Below, in pieces: positions 17,233-26,855 of a DNA stretch of 44,863 bases. The position numbers and the translations under genes are program-made. Every line of letters begins with the position of its first letter. The stretch's first letter is position 1. Source of the stretch: Anaerobiospirillum sp. NML120448 (GTDB lineage: Bacteria; Pseudomonadota; Gammaproteobacteria; Enterobacterales; Succinivibrionaceae); contig NZ_JALKIM010000029.1 in assembly GCF_023050945.1 (NCBI RefSeq), positions 1-44,863 on the forward strand, read 5' to 3'. The notes beneath the pieces are model-generated. The model was not told the origin of the DNA. It saw only the letters and a program-made list of their open reading frames with translations, and ran no database searches.

Positions 17233-18861
17233 ATGAAGTTAAAGCGCTTTGAAGCAAAAGATATGCGTGAAGCCCTAACCAAAGTTAAAGAGGAGTTAGG
17301 TGACGACGCTATCATTATGTCTAATAAACGTGTTGCAGGTGGCGTTGAGATTGTTGCTGGTATAGAAACATTACCTATTGCAAAATCATCAATGCAAGCT
17401 AATGTGCGCCCAAGCAATGCTGCTGGCGGTTTATCCTCTATGGCTGACCGACAGCTAAGTGACGATAAAGTTGATATCAACTCTGATGCTAGCAAGCCTA
17501 AGCAAGATCGTAGACTGATTGGTGGAAAAAATCAGGCCTATGCTCAGAGTTTGATTGAGATTTTAGAGCGTCAACAAGCAATGAGCAAAGAGCAAGGCGA
17601 TAAGTTATTAGGTGATATTGCCGCTAAAACCGAGCAAAATGACCAATATCAAGAGCGTCCTGCTAGATCTAACTCACTAAAAGGAACAGGTGTATCACGC
17701 ATTATTAACCCAGTAACAGTAGATGGAGATTACGACGATATGGCCAATGATCCTATGAAAAAAGCAGGCCCATCAAGAATTGATCCATCTTTGGATGAAG
17801 ATGCTGATCTATTTAAAACACCGCCTCTTCCTTTATCTCAGCAGCGTGAGTTTAAGAATTTCTTTGTTAAATCAAAGACTAAGCAAGAAAAAGAAGAATA
17901 CGAAAGTAAAGCAGGTATTGATACCTATCGCTCAACTGGTGTTTCTGATGTCGCAGTACGTAAAGATTTAGAAAAAATGCGTGCTGAGGTGGAGAATATC
18001 CGTAAATTACTTCAGTTTGAGTTAGCTGGTCTGTTACAAGACAATCGCTCTCGTAATGAGCCTGTTAAGGCTATGGTCTACAAATTATTAAATTCAGTAG
18101 GCTTCTCTGATAGCGTAGCTGATTCTTTAGTAAATCAATTACCAGCTGAGATTACCTTTAATAATGCCTGGCGTGAATTAGTTTCTATTATTGAGCGCTC
18201 TATTTTAGTAGGCGATGATGAAATTGTTTCTAAAGGCGGCATTGTAACTTTAATTGGCCCTGCTGGTGTCGGAAAGACGACAACCCTAGCCAAGTTAGCT
18301 GCTCGTTTTGTGATGCGTTATGGCCCACAAAGAGTAGCCATTGTTACTGCTGACCATTATCGTATTGGTGCTGTAGAGCAGATTAAGACCTATGGTCGTA
18401 TCATGGGTTGTGCCACTTATGCAGTAAAGAATATTGCTGAGTTACCTCAATTGCTCTATACACTTTCTGATAAGAGCTTAATCTTAGTAGATACTGCTGG
18501 TGTTGGCTTTAAGGATGAGCGCTTTAATGCTCAGTTATCCCAGCTTAAGTTGCAAGCAAGTTTAAAACTTAAGCACTATTTAGTGTTGCCTTGTACCACC
18601 CAGCGCAAAGTATTACAACATGCTTATGAACACTTTGCTATGGTAGGTTTAACTGGTTTAATTCTTACCAAGATTGATGAGTGTCAAAATGTAGGTGATG
18701 CTTTATCTTTATGTATTGATATGAAGCTGCCTATTAGCTATATCACTGATGGTCAACGTGTGCCAGAGGATTTAGATATTCCTAATCCAAATGCCTTGGC
18801 TCGTAAAGCATTAAGTGCTGTAGAGGATGATATTGCTCAAAGCATGATCCCTAAGGATTAA
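17233..18861 (+). CDS. flhF: Signal-recognition-particle-like GTPase FlhF
   Basis: GTPase that places polar flagella and recruits early flagellar parts to the pole. The N-terminus MKLKRFEAKDMREALTKVKE begins the B domain. A polar, charged variable region runs to about residue 235, and helices of the N domain cover about 250-320. The SRP54-type G domain has P-loop GPAGVGKTTT (about 340), TADHYRIGAVEQIKTYG (G2/insertion box), LILVDTAGVG (G3) and LILTKIDE (G4). At 542 aa it is at the long end of the family because of the B domain. The ATG at 17233 is right at the conserved N-terminus. flhG follows, but after 609 bp instead of a few bases. The family is typically paired with flhG in polar flagellates. 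Confidence 0.96.
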   Translation: MKLKRFEAKDMREALTKVKEELGDDAIIMSNKRVAGGVEIVAGIETLPIAKSSMQANVRPSNAAGGLSSMADRQLSDDKVDINSDASKPKQDRRLIGGKNQAYAQSLIEILERQQAMSKEQGDKLLGDIAAKTEQNDQYQERPARSNSLKGTGVSRIINPVTVDGDYDDMANDPMKKAGPSRIDPSLDEDADLFKTPPLPLSQQREFKNFFVKSKTKQEKEEYESKAGIDTYRSTGVSDVAVRKDLEKMRAEVENIRKLLQFELAGLLQDNRSRNEPVKAMVYKLLNSVGFSDSVADSLVNQLPAEITFNNAWRELVSIIERSILVGDDEIVSKGGIVTLIGPAGVGKTTTLAKLAARFVMRYGPQRVAIVTADHYRIGAVEQIKTYGRIMGCATYAVKNIAELPQLLYTLSDKSLILVDTAGVGFKDERFNAQLSQLKLQASLKLKHYLVLPCTTQRKVLQHAYEHFAMVGLTGLILTKIDECQNVGDALSLCIDMKLPISYITDGQRVPEDLDIPNPNALARKALSAVEDDIAQSMIPKD

Positions 18862-19470
18862 GAGTTTTTTTTAATGATCACCTGGCCTATTAATAGGATT
18901 AAGGTGGTCATAAAAGTTATCTGATAACTAAACATACAAATTTATTAATTTGATTTTGTAAGTTATTAACGCTGTGCTATAGTTTGCCTTTTGCTCAAAT
19001 TTAAACCAAGTTAATTTTGGTTTGTTCGCAAAATTTCAGTCTTTTTTACGATTGAGGCAAAATAATTGCATATAGAGCTCCAAAAAATACTTTTTTACTA
19101 AGCTTTGACACTTTATGAATTTTAATTGAGATAGATCTTAGTTTTATAAACAAAGGCAACAGAAATTATTAAATTAGTCGCTAATTTAAATAAGACTAGA
19201 TATATAATTTTAGCTTCTAAAGTTTTTGTTTTAGCTCAACTAATAAGCTTTCTTAAGACTTTTTCAATACTGGATATTATAAGTGTTAGAAGTTGTATTG
19301 TTTGGTTGATAGTTATACTAAGCAATCAGGCAAATGCAGAGGCTTGACGAGGCTTCCTAATATTACTCTGTGATATTAAATACAGATTAATCGTCGTTTC
19401 AATAGTTTCGTATTACGCAATGAGCGTGAACTTTTAGCATAAGAGTTTGCAGGTGTAGGATATCGTTTGT
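18862..19470. other. Spacer between flhF and flhG
   Basis: A stem-loop at 18874-18911 (ATGATCACCT with AGGTGGTCAT, inner CCTAT/ATAGG pairing) follows a run of eight T rather than preceding one, so it is a poor plus-strand terminator. The rest is very AT-rich with no gene. flhG must have its own promoter here or depend on read-through; no convincing boxes were found. Confidence 0.5.
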
Positions 19471-20532
19471 ATGGCTACAAAGTACAAATGGAGAAGAGTT
19501 AAGGTTATCACAGTTACTGGCGGCAAGGGTGGTGTCGGTAAGTCCTCTGTGTCCTTAAATTTAGCTGTTGCCCTTTGTCAAATGGGTAAGCATGTCATGC
19601 TGTTTGATGCCGACCTAGGCTTAGCTAATATCGATGTTATGCTGGGTTTAAAGGTTCGTAAAAACCTTGCTCATGTATTGCGTGGTGAGTGCTCCTTACA
19701 AGAAATCATTCAAGATGGACCACATGGTCTACGTATTGTGCCAGCCTCCTCTGGTTTAAAGGAAATGGCTGAACTCACTATCGATCAGCATGCTGGTTTG
19801 ATTAGAGCTTTCTCCTCATTAGAAGAGCCAGTAGATTTCTTAATCGTTGATACTGCTGCTGGTATTTCAGACATGGTGCTTTCATTCTGCCGTGCGGCTC
19901 AGGATGTCATCATGGTGGTATGCAATGAGTCCACCTCTGTAGCTGATGCTTATGCTCAAATGAAAGTGCTCTCCAACGATTATGGTGTGTCAAAGTTTAG
20001 AATCGTTGCCAATCAAGTTCACTCACTTGAGGAAGGCAAGTTCATGTTTAAGAAATTAGTTACCTTAACTGACAAATTCTTAGACGTGGCTTTAGAGTTA
20101 TGCGCTTGTATTCCTATTGATATTAACATGCGCAAGGCTATTAGACAGCGTACTTGTGTGGTTGATGCTTTCCCTCAAGCTCCTGCTGCTCGTGCCTTTA
20201 AGAGCTTAGCTAGACGTGTATTGAATTGGCCTATTCCAGATATTGCTGGTGGTTATTTAGAGTTCTTTGTTGAGAACTTAATCCGTCGTCCTGATGAGAA
20301 TGGTAACTTACCTCCATTACCTCAGACTATGGGCTTTGATGAAGTGGACAGTGCAGGCAACCCTCCACCTCCAGCTCCAATTGGTAGTCTCTTAGGCATT
20401 GGTGTAAATCCTATGAATGGTGATTTTCAGGCCAATAATTTAGCAATTGATGAAGATGCTGAAATCGAAGATCAATTTGCTACTGTAAAGGCTGACGCTA
20501 TTGCAGCAGGCTTAATTTCACCTGATGAATAG
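19471..20532 (+). CDS. flhG: MinD/ParA-like ATPase FlhG (FleN), flagellar number regulator
   Basis: Membrane-associated ATPase that limits flagellar number, acting with FlhF. Deviant Walker A GGKGGVGKSS is at residues 17-26. FDADLGLANIDVMLGL and VDTAAGIS are the switch motifs. IDINMRKAIRQR lies in the conserved C-terminal part, and the family core ends near residue 265. Two features are unusual. FlhG proteins normally begin with a DQAxxLR helix that activates FlhF, but here the protein starts MATKYKWRRVK and an in-frame TAG five codons upstream leaves no room for it. A proline-rich, acidic tail of about 85 residues follows the core. The start ATG is preceded by AGGA at an 11-base spacing. A strong terminator follows directly. 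Confidence 0.94.
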   Translation: MATKYKWRRVKVITVTGGKGGVGKSSVSLNLAVALCQMGKHVMLFDADLGLANIDVMLGLKVRKNLAHVLRGECSLQEIIQDGPHGLRIVPASSGLKEMAELTIDQHAGLIRAFSSLEEPVDFLIVDTAAGISDMVLSFCRAAQDVIMVVCNESTSVADAYAQMKVLSNDYGVSKFRIVANQVHSLEEGKFMFKKLVTLTDKFLDVALELCACIPIDINMRKAIRQRTCVVDAFPQAPAARAFKSLARRVLNWPIPDIAGGYLEFFVENLIRRPDENGNLPPLPQTMGFDEVDSAGNPPPPAPIGSLLGIGVNPMNGDFQANNLAIDEDAEIEDQFATVKADAIAAGLISPDE

Positions 20533-21294
20533 TTAATATATATGCAAACTAAAAAAACCGCATTTTTGCGGTTTTTTTATGTCCAAAGCTTGCTAATATA
20601 AAAAAGATGGGTTCCTCCTCGCCTTACCATGTTACGCACTGCACTGCGCCGCACCGTATCGTATCGGGCCACCTCAATTCCCGTTCCTCAAGCACAATTG
20701 CTTATGCCTGAGGCAACCATAAATGATGCAGAAGGGGCTTAAAGGACAACAAACAATAAGGGAATTAAGCCATACCTATATGATGGGGTATGATTGCCAA
20801 GAGCGCTTAGCATTAGCATTTGGAGCTAGCCAGCTAACTCTTGCGAGCTTTTTCTGGCTCTGGATAGCTTGAGCTGGCCTTGTGGGGATGGAGGCGAGAT
20901 TGGTAAGAAGATTTAGGGGCTTACTAGATATGGGGTTGTTTGGCACATATTTAGCAAATAGCTTTAATCTTATTGCTTTTGCCAAGGTTTTGGCAGCAAT
21001 GATAGTATTTCTCTTTATTAATTAGATATTTTGTTCTTAGCTCTTTGTTTGGTAATATTAGCCTAACTAGTAGCTTTTTTTACCAAAGTTGACTTGTAGC
21101 CACTAGAGCTTATGCATTTAATAAGTGCTGTAAGTGGTGTTATTCTGATATCGCTCGCTTGTTTAGAGTTGAGTTGGATGTCTTGCTAATATCTTAAAAT
21201 AGTTTTATAAAGATCCTCTTGATCTTCTAAGTCAGGTATTACTTTTGAGCTTTACTTTGTTAAGTAAGCTATTAAAGTAGGGAATAATCGTTTC
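20533..21294. other. Spacer between flhG and fliA
   Basis: It begins with the flhG terminator. At about 20630-20670 lies a GC-rich island with micro-repeats (CACTG CACTG, then CGTAT CGTAT). No gene is supported; the minus-strand open frame at 20776-20985 lacks family features. AGGGA near 21279 is a loosely spaced ribosome binding site for fliA. Confidence 0.55.
20551..20578 (+). terminator. Intrinsic terminator after flhG
   Basis: Seven A plus CCGCA pair with TGCGG plus seven T around a four-T loop. Very strong and symmetric, so possibly active on both strands. Confidence 0.95.
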
Positions 21295-22617
21295 ATGGGT
21301 AACTTGAGTAATGCAATGTTAAAAGGTGCCAAGGCCTACCAAGGTCAGAAAGTAGCTGACCGCAACTCACTGGTAGTGAAGTATGCACCGCTCGTGAAGC
21401 GAGTGGCTTTGCACCTTAAAACTCGTCTTCCATCTTATGTTGACGTTAATGACTTAATCCAATCTGGTATGATTGGATTAATGGACGCTATTCAAAACTA
21501 TAAAGATGGTCATGGTGCCACTTTTGAAACTTATGCTGCTATTCGTATTCGTGGTTCCATTATTGATGAGTTAAGACAAAGCGATTGGACTCCAAGATCG
21601 GTTCATCAAAATACCCGTGCAATTCGTGAAACTTTAGCTCGTTTATCCCATACCTATGGCCGTCCGCCAACTGATGCTGAGATGGCGGCAGAGTTAAAAG
21701 TTGATATCAATAAATATCATCAAATGATTTTAGACAGTAATACTTCACAAGTTATGTGTATTGAAGATACTGGTCTTACTGATGATGTTATAGGGGAGCG
21801 TCCTTTTTCTGATATCAATGCCTTAGGCCCTGATGATAAGCTCTTTGAATCTGTCAATGGCGAACAGTTTAAACATGCTTTAGCAACATCAATTCAGAAA
21901 TTACCAGAGCGTGAGCGCACCATTATTGGTCTATATTATGATCAAGAAATGAACTTACGTGAAATTGGCTTAATTATGGGCATTTCAGAGTCACGTACCT
22001 GCCAAGTGTTATCTCAAGCAGTGGTTAGACTACGTAATGCTTTAGATGAGTGGGCTTATGTTCCTAAAAAAGAGCAAGTACTAGCTAACAACTCATATCG
22101 CCAGGTGGCTCAAGAAGTCACTAAAAAAGCACAAACTCACCTTACTAAGCGTAAATCTTCATTGTTTGATGATAATGGTGAGGTGGCAGATAATTATTTT
22201 GGCTCAACAGCAAATGCTATTGAAAGTTCAGTCAAAGTATCAAATGCTTATAGCAATACTGCTAATATTAATGCTGACAACAAGACCATCGCTGAAAATG
22301 AGATTATCCCTGACCAAGCTCCTGCTTTAGAGGCTAAGCCAATTAAAGCACCAGCTCGTCGTGGCCGTCCAAGTCTTAAGAGCAAAGCTAATAGCGTAAA
22401 TAGTGTTAATAGCGCCAATAGCAATAGCAGCAGCGATAAAGAGCTAATGATTCAAGATAAGTCAGAGAAGAGTGAGCGTAAGAGTGCTCGTTCTAAAGTT
22501 AAGGCTGAAGGTGCCTCTCGTACTCGTGGTCGTCCAAGTGCTAAACCTGTGGTTATGTCTATGGAAGAATTTGAGGCGATGCAAAAGGCACAAGCTATCA
22601 ATGCATCTAATAGCTAA
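21295..22617 (+). CDS. fliA: Flagellar sigma factor FliA (sigma28) with AT-hook-like tail
   Basis: RNA polymerase sigma factor for late flagellar and chemotaxis genes. Region 2 (about residues 25-95) contains DLIQSGMIGLMDAI and FETYAAIRIRGSIIDELR. Region 3 begins GRPPTDAEMAAEL. Region 4 (about 195-255) has LPERERTIIGLYYDQEMNLR and the helix-turn-helix IGLIMGISESRTCQVLSQA. That complete FliA core ends near residue 256, as in normal proteins of about 240 aa. A further 185 residues follow: polar, asparagine/serine-rich, with ARRGRPS (GRP at 357-359) and TRGRPS (GRP at 412-414). Both resemble AT-hooks, short motifs that bind the minor groove of AT-rich DNA. The tail is colinear with no frameshift. 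Whether it binds DNA is inference. Confidence 0.95.
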   Translation: MGNLSNAMLKGAKAYQGQKVADRNSLVVKYAPLVKRVALHLKTRLPSYVDVNDLIQSGMIGLMDAIQNYKDGHGATFETYAAIRIRGSIIDELRQSDWTPRSVHQNTRAIRETLARLSHTYGRPPTDAEMAAELKVDINKYHQMILDSNTSQVMCIEDTGLTDDVIGERPFSDINALGPDDKLFESVNGEQFKHALATSIQKLPERERTIIGLYYDQEMNLREIGLIMGISESRTCQVLSQAVVRLRNALDEWAYVPKKEQVLANNSYRQVAQEVTKKAQTHLTKRKSSLFDDNGEVADNYFGSTANAIESSVKVSNAYSNTANINADNKTIAENEIIPDQAPALEAKPIKAPARRGRPSLKSKANSVNSVNSANSNSSSDKELMIQDKSEKSERKSARSKVKAEGASRTRGRPSAKPVVMSMEEFEAMQKAQAINASNS

Positions 22618-23492
22618 GAGTAATGATTAAAGTTTCTTACTCTATAGCCGTTTATTAAAATAGTAAGATGCTTAAAATTTAAAATATTGTTTTTGAGCAA
22701 TAGTGGTTAATTTGTTCGATCTTTTGTTAAAATGGCGGCGCAATAATTATAAATCTAAGGCAATCGGATAACTTTGAGGGGTTTGCTAATTGGTTTGTGT
22801 TGCTAACATAAGGTCAGACAATTATCTGGACAAAGGAGATAGGGCTAAGCACTAAAGATTAGTGATAGCTCATGCAAGGTCTTATTTATAAGAGCTTGTC
22901 TAACCACGCTTATTACTGCGTCGAATTTGTTTTTCGGTCATGCTCATTTTCTGATTGTGGTATTTGGTGGTTGTGACCTGGGCTTTTGTTCACAGCGAAT
23001 ACCTAATACTAGATTTTATTTTAGTTGCCATTCTAGATATTTATTAAGTCCTAAATATGGTGTTTTTTGGCATCTTGAAAGTTGTAAAGCTATCAACTTT
23101 TAAGATTTTCCTAAAGATAAAGCACAAAATAACAAGCTTATATTTGCTTGAAAAGCTGAATGGCGCTAATATTAAGGTTTGAAATTGACTTTAGGTACAT
23201 TGCTATCATTAAAAGCAATTATCTAAATAAACCGATTTGTTTATGTATCAAAGATTTAGAGGATACATGCTGTAATACAGGGCATGTATGCTTTTTGTTT
23301 TTATAATTATTGCTATAAAAGCTATATCTGACAATACGTAAATTTTGTCACTAGTCAGTGATACAGGGTAGAGCAGATGTGTTTAACACTCTTTGCCCCA
23401 TGTCAATTCAGGACCAGGCATATCAAAATTTATTAGTAAGATATGTTATGGGAATTTGTCCTGAAGACCTTTATGCAGTTAAGGAGAGTATC
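22618..23492. other. Spacer between fliA and cheY
   Basis: Just after fliA, AGAGTAA/TTACTCT (about 22616-22645) and TCTTACT/AGTAAGA (about 22637-22670) are overlapping, mutually exclusive stems. No gene is seen. The reading frame of cheY stays open back to 23358, but that upstream part lacks homology to CheY. AAGGAG at 23481-23486 marks the real start. Confidence 0.55.
23481..23486 (+). promoter_or_regulatory. Shine-Dalgarno site fixing the cheY TTG start
   Basis: AAGGAG lies six bases before TTG at 23493. It decides the start in favour of a normal-length CheY over the longer open frame. Confidence 0.85.
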
Positions 23493-23888
23493 TTGGATAA
23501 AGATATTAAGATTTTGATCGTTGATGACTTTTCTACCATGCGACGTATCATCAAGAACCTATTGCGCGATCTTGGCTATAACAATACTTTCGAAGCTGAT
23601 GACGGTGCAACTGCTCTACCAATGCTTGAGACAGGCGACTTCCAGTTCGTTATTACTGACTGGAACATGCCAATCATGCAGGGCATTGAGCTTTTAAGAA
23701 AGATTCGTGAGAATCCAAAGCTTAAGTCACTTCCTGTGTTAATGGTTACCGCTGAGGCTAAGCGTGAGCAGATCGTAACTGCTGCTCAAGCTGGCGTTAA
23801 TGGTTATATCGTTAAGCCATTCACCGCTGATATCTTAAAAGATAAGTTAGATAAGATTTTCGAGCGTATTGCTAACGGTGAAGCATAA
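23493..23888 (+). CDS. cheY: Chemotaxis response regulator CheY
   Basis: Single receiver domain that, when phosphorylated by CheA, binds the flagellar switch and changes rotation direction. With the TTG start at 23493 it is 131 aa, the normal length. The acidic pair D11-D12 binds magnesium, D56 in VITDWNMP is the phosphorylation site, the switch threonine is in VLMVTAEAK, and the lysine is in GYIVKPFTA. The sequence [18 protein letters not shown] is typical of polar-flagellate CheY. A longer frame to 23358 would add 45 residues unrelated to the family. cheZ follows after 19 bp and cheA after that, so cheY-cheZ-cheA form one tight operon. Confidence 0.96.
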   Translation: MDKDIKILIVDDFSTMRRIIKNLLRDLGYNNTFEADDGATALPMLETGDFQFVITDWNMPIMQGIELLRKIRENPKLKSLPVLMVTAEAKREQIVTAAQAGVNGYIVKPFTADILKDKLDKIFERIANGEA

Positions 23889-23907
23889 TTTTTAGGTGGA
23901 GCGGTTC

Positions 23908-24681
23908 ATGTCCGATATTTGTCAAGCCCCAGCGATGTTACATGAGTCTGATAAGCCTTTAATTTCATTAGAGGACGCTCGTGAGATCGTAATGTTGCTT
24001 GAGGCTGGAATGCAAAAAGAAGCTGATCGCAAGTTGATTGCTGTAACGCAACAACATGAGGAAAGCTTCTATCAGCAAGTAGGCTATTTGACTCGTGATT
24101 TACACACAGCAGTGCAAAAGTTTGCCTACGATCCAAGATTACGTGAGATCACTGACGAAGAAATTCCTAATGCATCTGAGCGTCTCCGTTACATTATCTC
24201 GGTAACGGACAAGGCCGCAACCCGTACCTTAGATGCAGTAGATAGATGTACTCCAATTGCTTATGCCCTTAAGTCATCTATTGATGATTTAATGCCAATT
24301 TGGAAGCATCTTATGAACGGTCGTATCGATCGTTTTGAGTTCGTATTTTTATGCCATCGTATTGACGATCTTTTAAAGAAGACTGCTGAAGATGCCTCAG
24401 ATCTGTCCAATCAATTGAACGAGATCTTGATGGCTCAAGACTTCCAGGACTTAACAGGTCAGATGATCCAGCGTGTAATTGGATTGGTATCTGAGGTTGA
24501 GTCTAAGTTGGTAGAGTTCTTACGATTCTTCGGTCAGTACACCCCTGAGCAAGATCAAGAAAGACTCATGCAGAAAGCCATTGAAGCCCAAGGTCCAGCT
24601 CTTGATAGTCAAATTGAGGCAAACACTGCCGCTGCTTCGCAGGACGAGGTAGACGACTTACTAGCAAGTCTCGGCTTTTAG
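23908..24681 (+). CDS. cheZ: CheY-P phosphatase CheZ
   Basis: Removes phosphate from CheY-P and so ends the chemotactic signal. At 257 aa it is all helical. The long hairpin carries MAQDFQDLTGQMIQRV, in which the DLTGQ glutamine (about residue 185) corresponds to the catalytic Gln147 of E. coli CheZ. The C-terminal DEVDDLLASLGF is the helix that binds CheY. The ATG at 23908 is chosen because GGAG is six bases upstream; a GTG at 23896 overlaps that site. It lies between cheY and cheA with 9-19 bp gaps. Confidence 0.96.
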   Translation: MSDICQAPAMLHESDKPLISLEDAREIVMLLEAGMQKEADRKLIAVTQQHEESFYQQVGYLTRDLHTAVQKFAYDPRLREITDEEIPNASERLRYIISVTDKAATRTLDAVDRCTPIAYALKSSIDDLMPIWKHLMNGRIDRFEFVFLCHRIDDLLKKTAEDASDLSNQLNEILMAQDFQDLTGQMIQRVIGLVSEVESKLVEFLRFFGQYTPEQDQERLMQKAIEAQGPALDSQIEANTAAASQDEVDDLLASLGF

Positions 24682-24690
24682 GAGTGAAAG

Positions 24691-26799
24691 ATGGATGAGG
24701 AAATTCTACAGGACTTCCTGGTTGAGGCTGGCGAAATTATTGAAAAGCTCGATGAGCAGCTGGTTCAAATCGAGAAGACTCCTGATGATAAGGACCTTTT
24801 AAACTCTATCTTCCGCGGATTCCATACCGTTAAAGGTGGTGCAGGATTCTTGGAGTTAAATGAGTTAGTTGATATTTGTCACGCAGCAGAGAACGTGTTC
24901 GATATGTTGCGTAATGGCAAGATCACTTTAAACTCTGACTCTATGGATGCAGTTCTTCAGGCTTATGATGAAATCACCCGTCTTTTCTCGGCTGTGCAAA
25001 ATCGTGAGCCTTTAGAGCCTGTGCCTCAGGAGTTAATCTCTCGTTTACATGATATTGCTGATGGCAAGTCTGGTGCTCCAGCAGCCGCTGCTGCTCCTGC
25101 AGCAGCTCCAGCTCCAGCTCCAGAGCCAAAGGTTGAGGCCGTTGCACCTCCACCTCCACCACCTGCTCCAGAACCAGCCCCAGCTGTTGCTGCAAGCTCC
25201 TCTGATGGCAGCGATGATGGTCATAGTATTGATGATATCACCGAAGAAGAGTTCGAAGCTTTATTAGATCAATTACACGGCAAGGGTCATGCTCCTGGTG
25301 CCGCAGGCGATTTAGCTCTTGAAGAGCATAGCGCTCAAGAAAAGCCTGCTAGTGTAGATGAGACTGATTTAGAGTTTGATAAGATGCTACAGGCTGCTGG
25401 CCATAATGACAGCCCAGCAGCCTCAGCTGCTCCTGCACCAGTTGCAGCTCCAGCTGCTGCTGCGCCAGCACCAGCTGCCGCACCAGCTGCCGCAGCTGCG
25501 CCAGCTCCAAGCAAAGAAGAAAAGAAGCTTACTGCTATCCAAGAAAAGATTGCAGCAGCTACCAAGGTTCCTGCTCGTGGTAATGCCGCCGCTTCTAGTG
25601 GTGCTGCCGCTGATGTTGAGACCACCATGCGTGTTGACAGCAAGGTGCTCGATGACATTATGAACATGGTAGGTGAGTTAGTACTAGTACGTAATCGTTT
25701 AGTATCAATAGCTGCTCATCGCTCTGATCAGGAGATGAACAAGGTAATTGCCAACTTAGACGTGGTTACTGCTGACTTACAAGGCTCAGTCATGAAGACT
25801 AGATTGCAGCCTATTAAGAAGGTATTCGGTCGTTTCCCACGCTTGGTTCGTGACCTTGCTCGTAAGCTTGATAAACAAATTAACCTTGTCATGGAAGGTG
25901 AAGACACCGAACTTGATAAGAACTTAGTAGACGCATTAGCCGATCCTATGATTCACATGGTTCGTAACTGTTGTGATCATGGTATTGAATTACCTAATGA
26001 GCGTACTGCTAAGGGCAAGCCAGTCACTGGTACTGTTACCTTATCAGCAGCACAGCAAGGCGATCATATCTTGCTTCGTATTATTGATGATGGCGCTGGT
26101 ATGGATCCAGATAAGCTTCGTCAAGTTGCTGTACGCAAGGGCGTATTAGATGAGGAAGCAGCTGCCCGTATTTCTGATGAAGAAGCTTACAACTTGATCT
26201 TTGCTCCAGGCTTCTCTACTAACACTGTGATTACTGATATTTCAGGTCGTGGTGTAGGTATGGACGTGGTAAAGACCAATATTTCTAAGCTTAACGGCTC
26301 AGTACGTGTGCTATCAGAGGTTGACAAGGGTACTACTATTGAGATTAAGGTTCCATTAACCTTAGCTATTTTACCTACCTTAATGGTTCAAATCTCAGGT
26401 CGTACTTTCGCTCTACCTTTAACCTCAGTATCAGAGATCTTCTATTTGGATCTTTCATCCATGCGTAATGTGGATGGCCAAAACACTGTAATTATTCGTG
26501 ACAAGGCTGTACCACTATTCTTCTTGAAGCAATGGTTTGAAAACTCCAATATCTCTGAGTACTTAAAGGGTAAGGCTCATATTGTCTTAGTACAAGTTCC
26601 AGCATCTAACTTAATTGGCTTTGTTGTTGATGAGTTAGTTGGTCAAGAAGAAGTTGTGATTAAGCCATTGGATAGTCTATTACGTCATACCCCAGGTATG
26701 TCAGGCGCAACTATTACCTCTGATGGTGGTATTGCTCTAATCTTAGATATTCCAGCCTTGATTCGTGCTTATGCTCGTAAAGGCGGCAATCGCTTCTAA
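24691..26799 (+). CDS. cheA: Chemotaxis histidine kinase CheA
   Basis: Cytosolic kinase of the chemosensory array that phosphorylates CheY and CheB. The P1 Hpt domain has the phospho-acceptor H45 in FRGFHTVKGGAGFLEL. A long alanine/proline-rich linker (about 125-310) is interrupted by ITEEEFEALLDQLHGKGHA (about 178-196), a block also found in polar-flagellate CheA. The dimerisation domain contains MNMVGELVLVRNRLVS. The ATPase domain has NCCDHGIE (N box), DDGAGMD (G1) and GRGVGMDVV (G2). The last 140 residues are the CheW-like P5 regulatory domain. At 702 aa it is of ordinary size for this group. It starts with GGAGTGAA before ATG, nine bases after cheZ. Confidence 0.97.
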   Translation: MDEEILQDFLVEAGEIIEKLDEQLVQIEKTPDDKDLLNSIFRGFHTVKGGAGFLELNELVDICHAAENVFDMLRNGKITLNSDSMDAVLQAYDEITRLFSAVQNREPLEPVPQELISRLHDIADGKSGAPAAAAAPAAAPAPAPEPKVEAVAPPPPPPAPEPAPAVAASSSDGSDDGHSIDDITEEEFEALLDQLHGKGHAPGAAGDLALEEHSAQEKPASVDETDLEFDKMLQAAGHNDSPAASAAPAPVAAPAAAAPAPAAAPAAAAAPAPSKEEKKLTAIQEKIAAATKVPARGNAAASSGAAADVETTMRVDSKVLDDIMNMVGELVLVRNRLVSIAAHRSDQEMNKVIANLDVVTADLQGSVMKTRLQPIKKVFGRFPRLVRDLARKLDKQINLVMEGEDTELDKNLVDALADPMIHMVRNCCDHGIELPNERTAKGKPVTGTVTLSAAQQGDHILLRIIDDGAGMDPDKLRQVAVRKGVLDEEAAARISDEEAYNLIFAPGFSTNTVITDISGRGVGMDVVKTNISKLNGSVRVLSEVDKGTTIEIKVPLTLAILPTLMVQISGRTFALPLTSVSEIFYLDLSSMRNVDGQNTVIIRDKAVPLFFLKQWFENSNISEYLKGKAHIVLVQVPASNLIGFVVDELVGQEEVVIKPLDSLLRHTPGMSGATITSDGGIALILDIPALIRAYARKGGNRF

Positions 26800-26823
26800 T
26801 ATTTGAAGCCTAATTAAGATTAT

Positions 26824-26855
26824 GCACTCTTATGGTAATGATTGCATAAGAGTGC
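26824..26855 (+). terminator. Hairpin after cheA
   Basis: GCACTCTTATG (26824-26834) pairs perfectly with CATAAGAGTGC (26845-26855). The run that follows, TCTATAGTTTT, is weak, so termination may be partial. Confidence 0.6.

Noticed and set aside
18874-18911. Terminator of flhF
   Set aside because: The stem follows rather than precedes the T-run, so it does not fit an intrinsic terminator on the plus strand.
23358-23492. N-terminal extension of CheY
   Set aside because: Not part of the CheY family and there is an ideal binding site and TTG start at the family boundary.
22618-23492. c-di-GMP or other riboswitch before cheY
   Set aside because: I looked for conserved motifs such as the GEMM core and saw none; only simple overlapping stems near fliA.
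16980-23492. Sigma54 promoters (GG-N10-GC) before flhF, fliA and cheY
   Set aside because: Candidates such as TTGG...TGC near 17045 and 21173 have the wrong spacing between GG and GC.
25335-25667. Frames opposite and beside the cheA linker
   Set aside because: They mirror the alanine/proline codon repeats of cheA, a well-known source of false frames.
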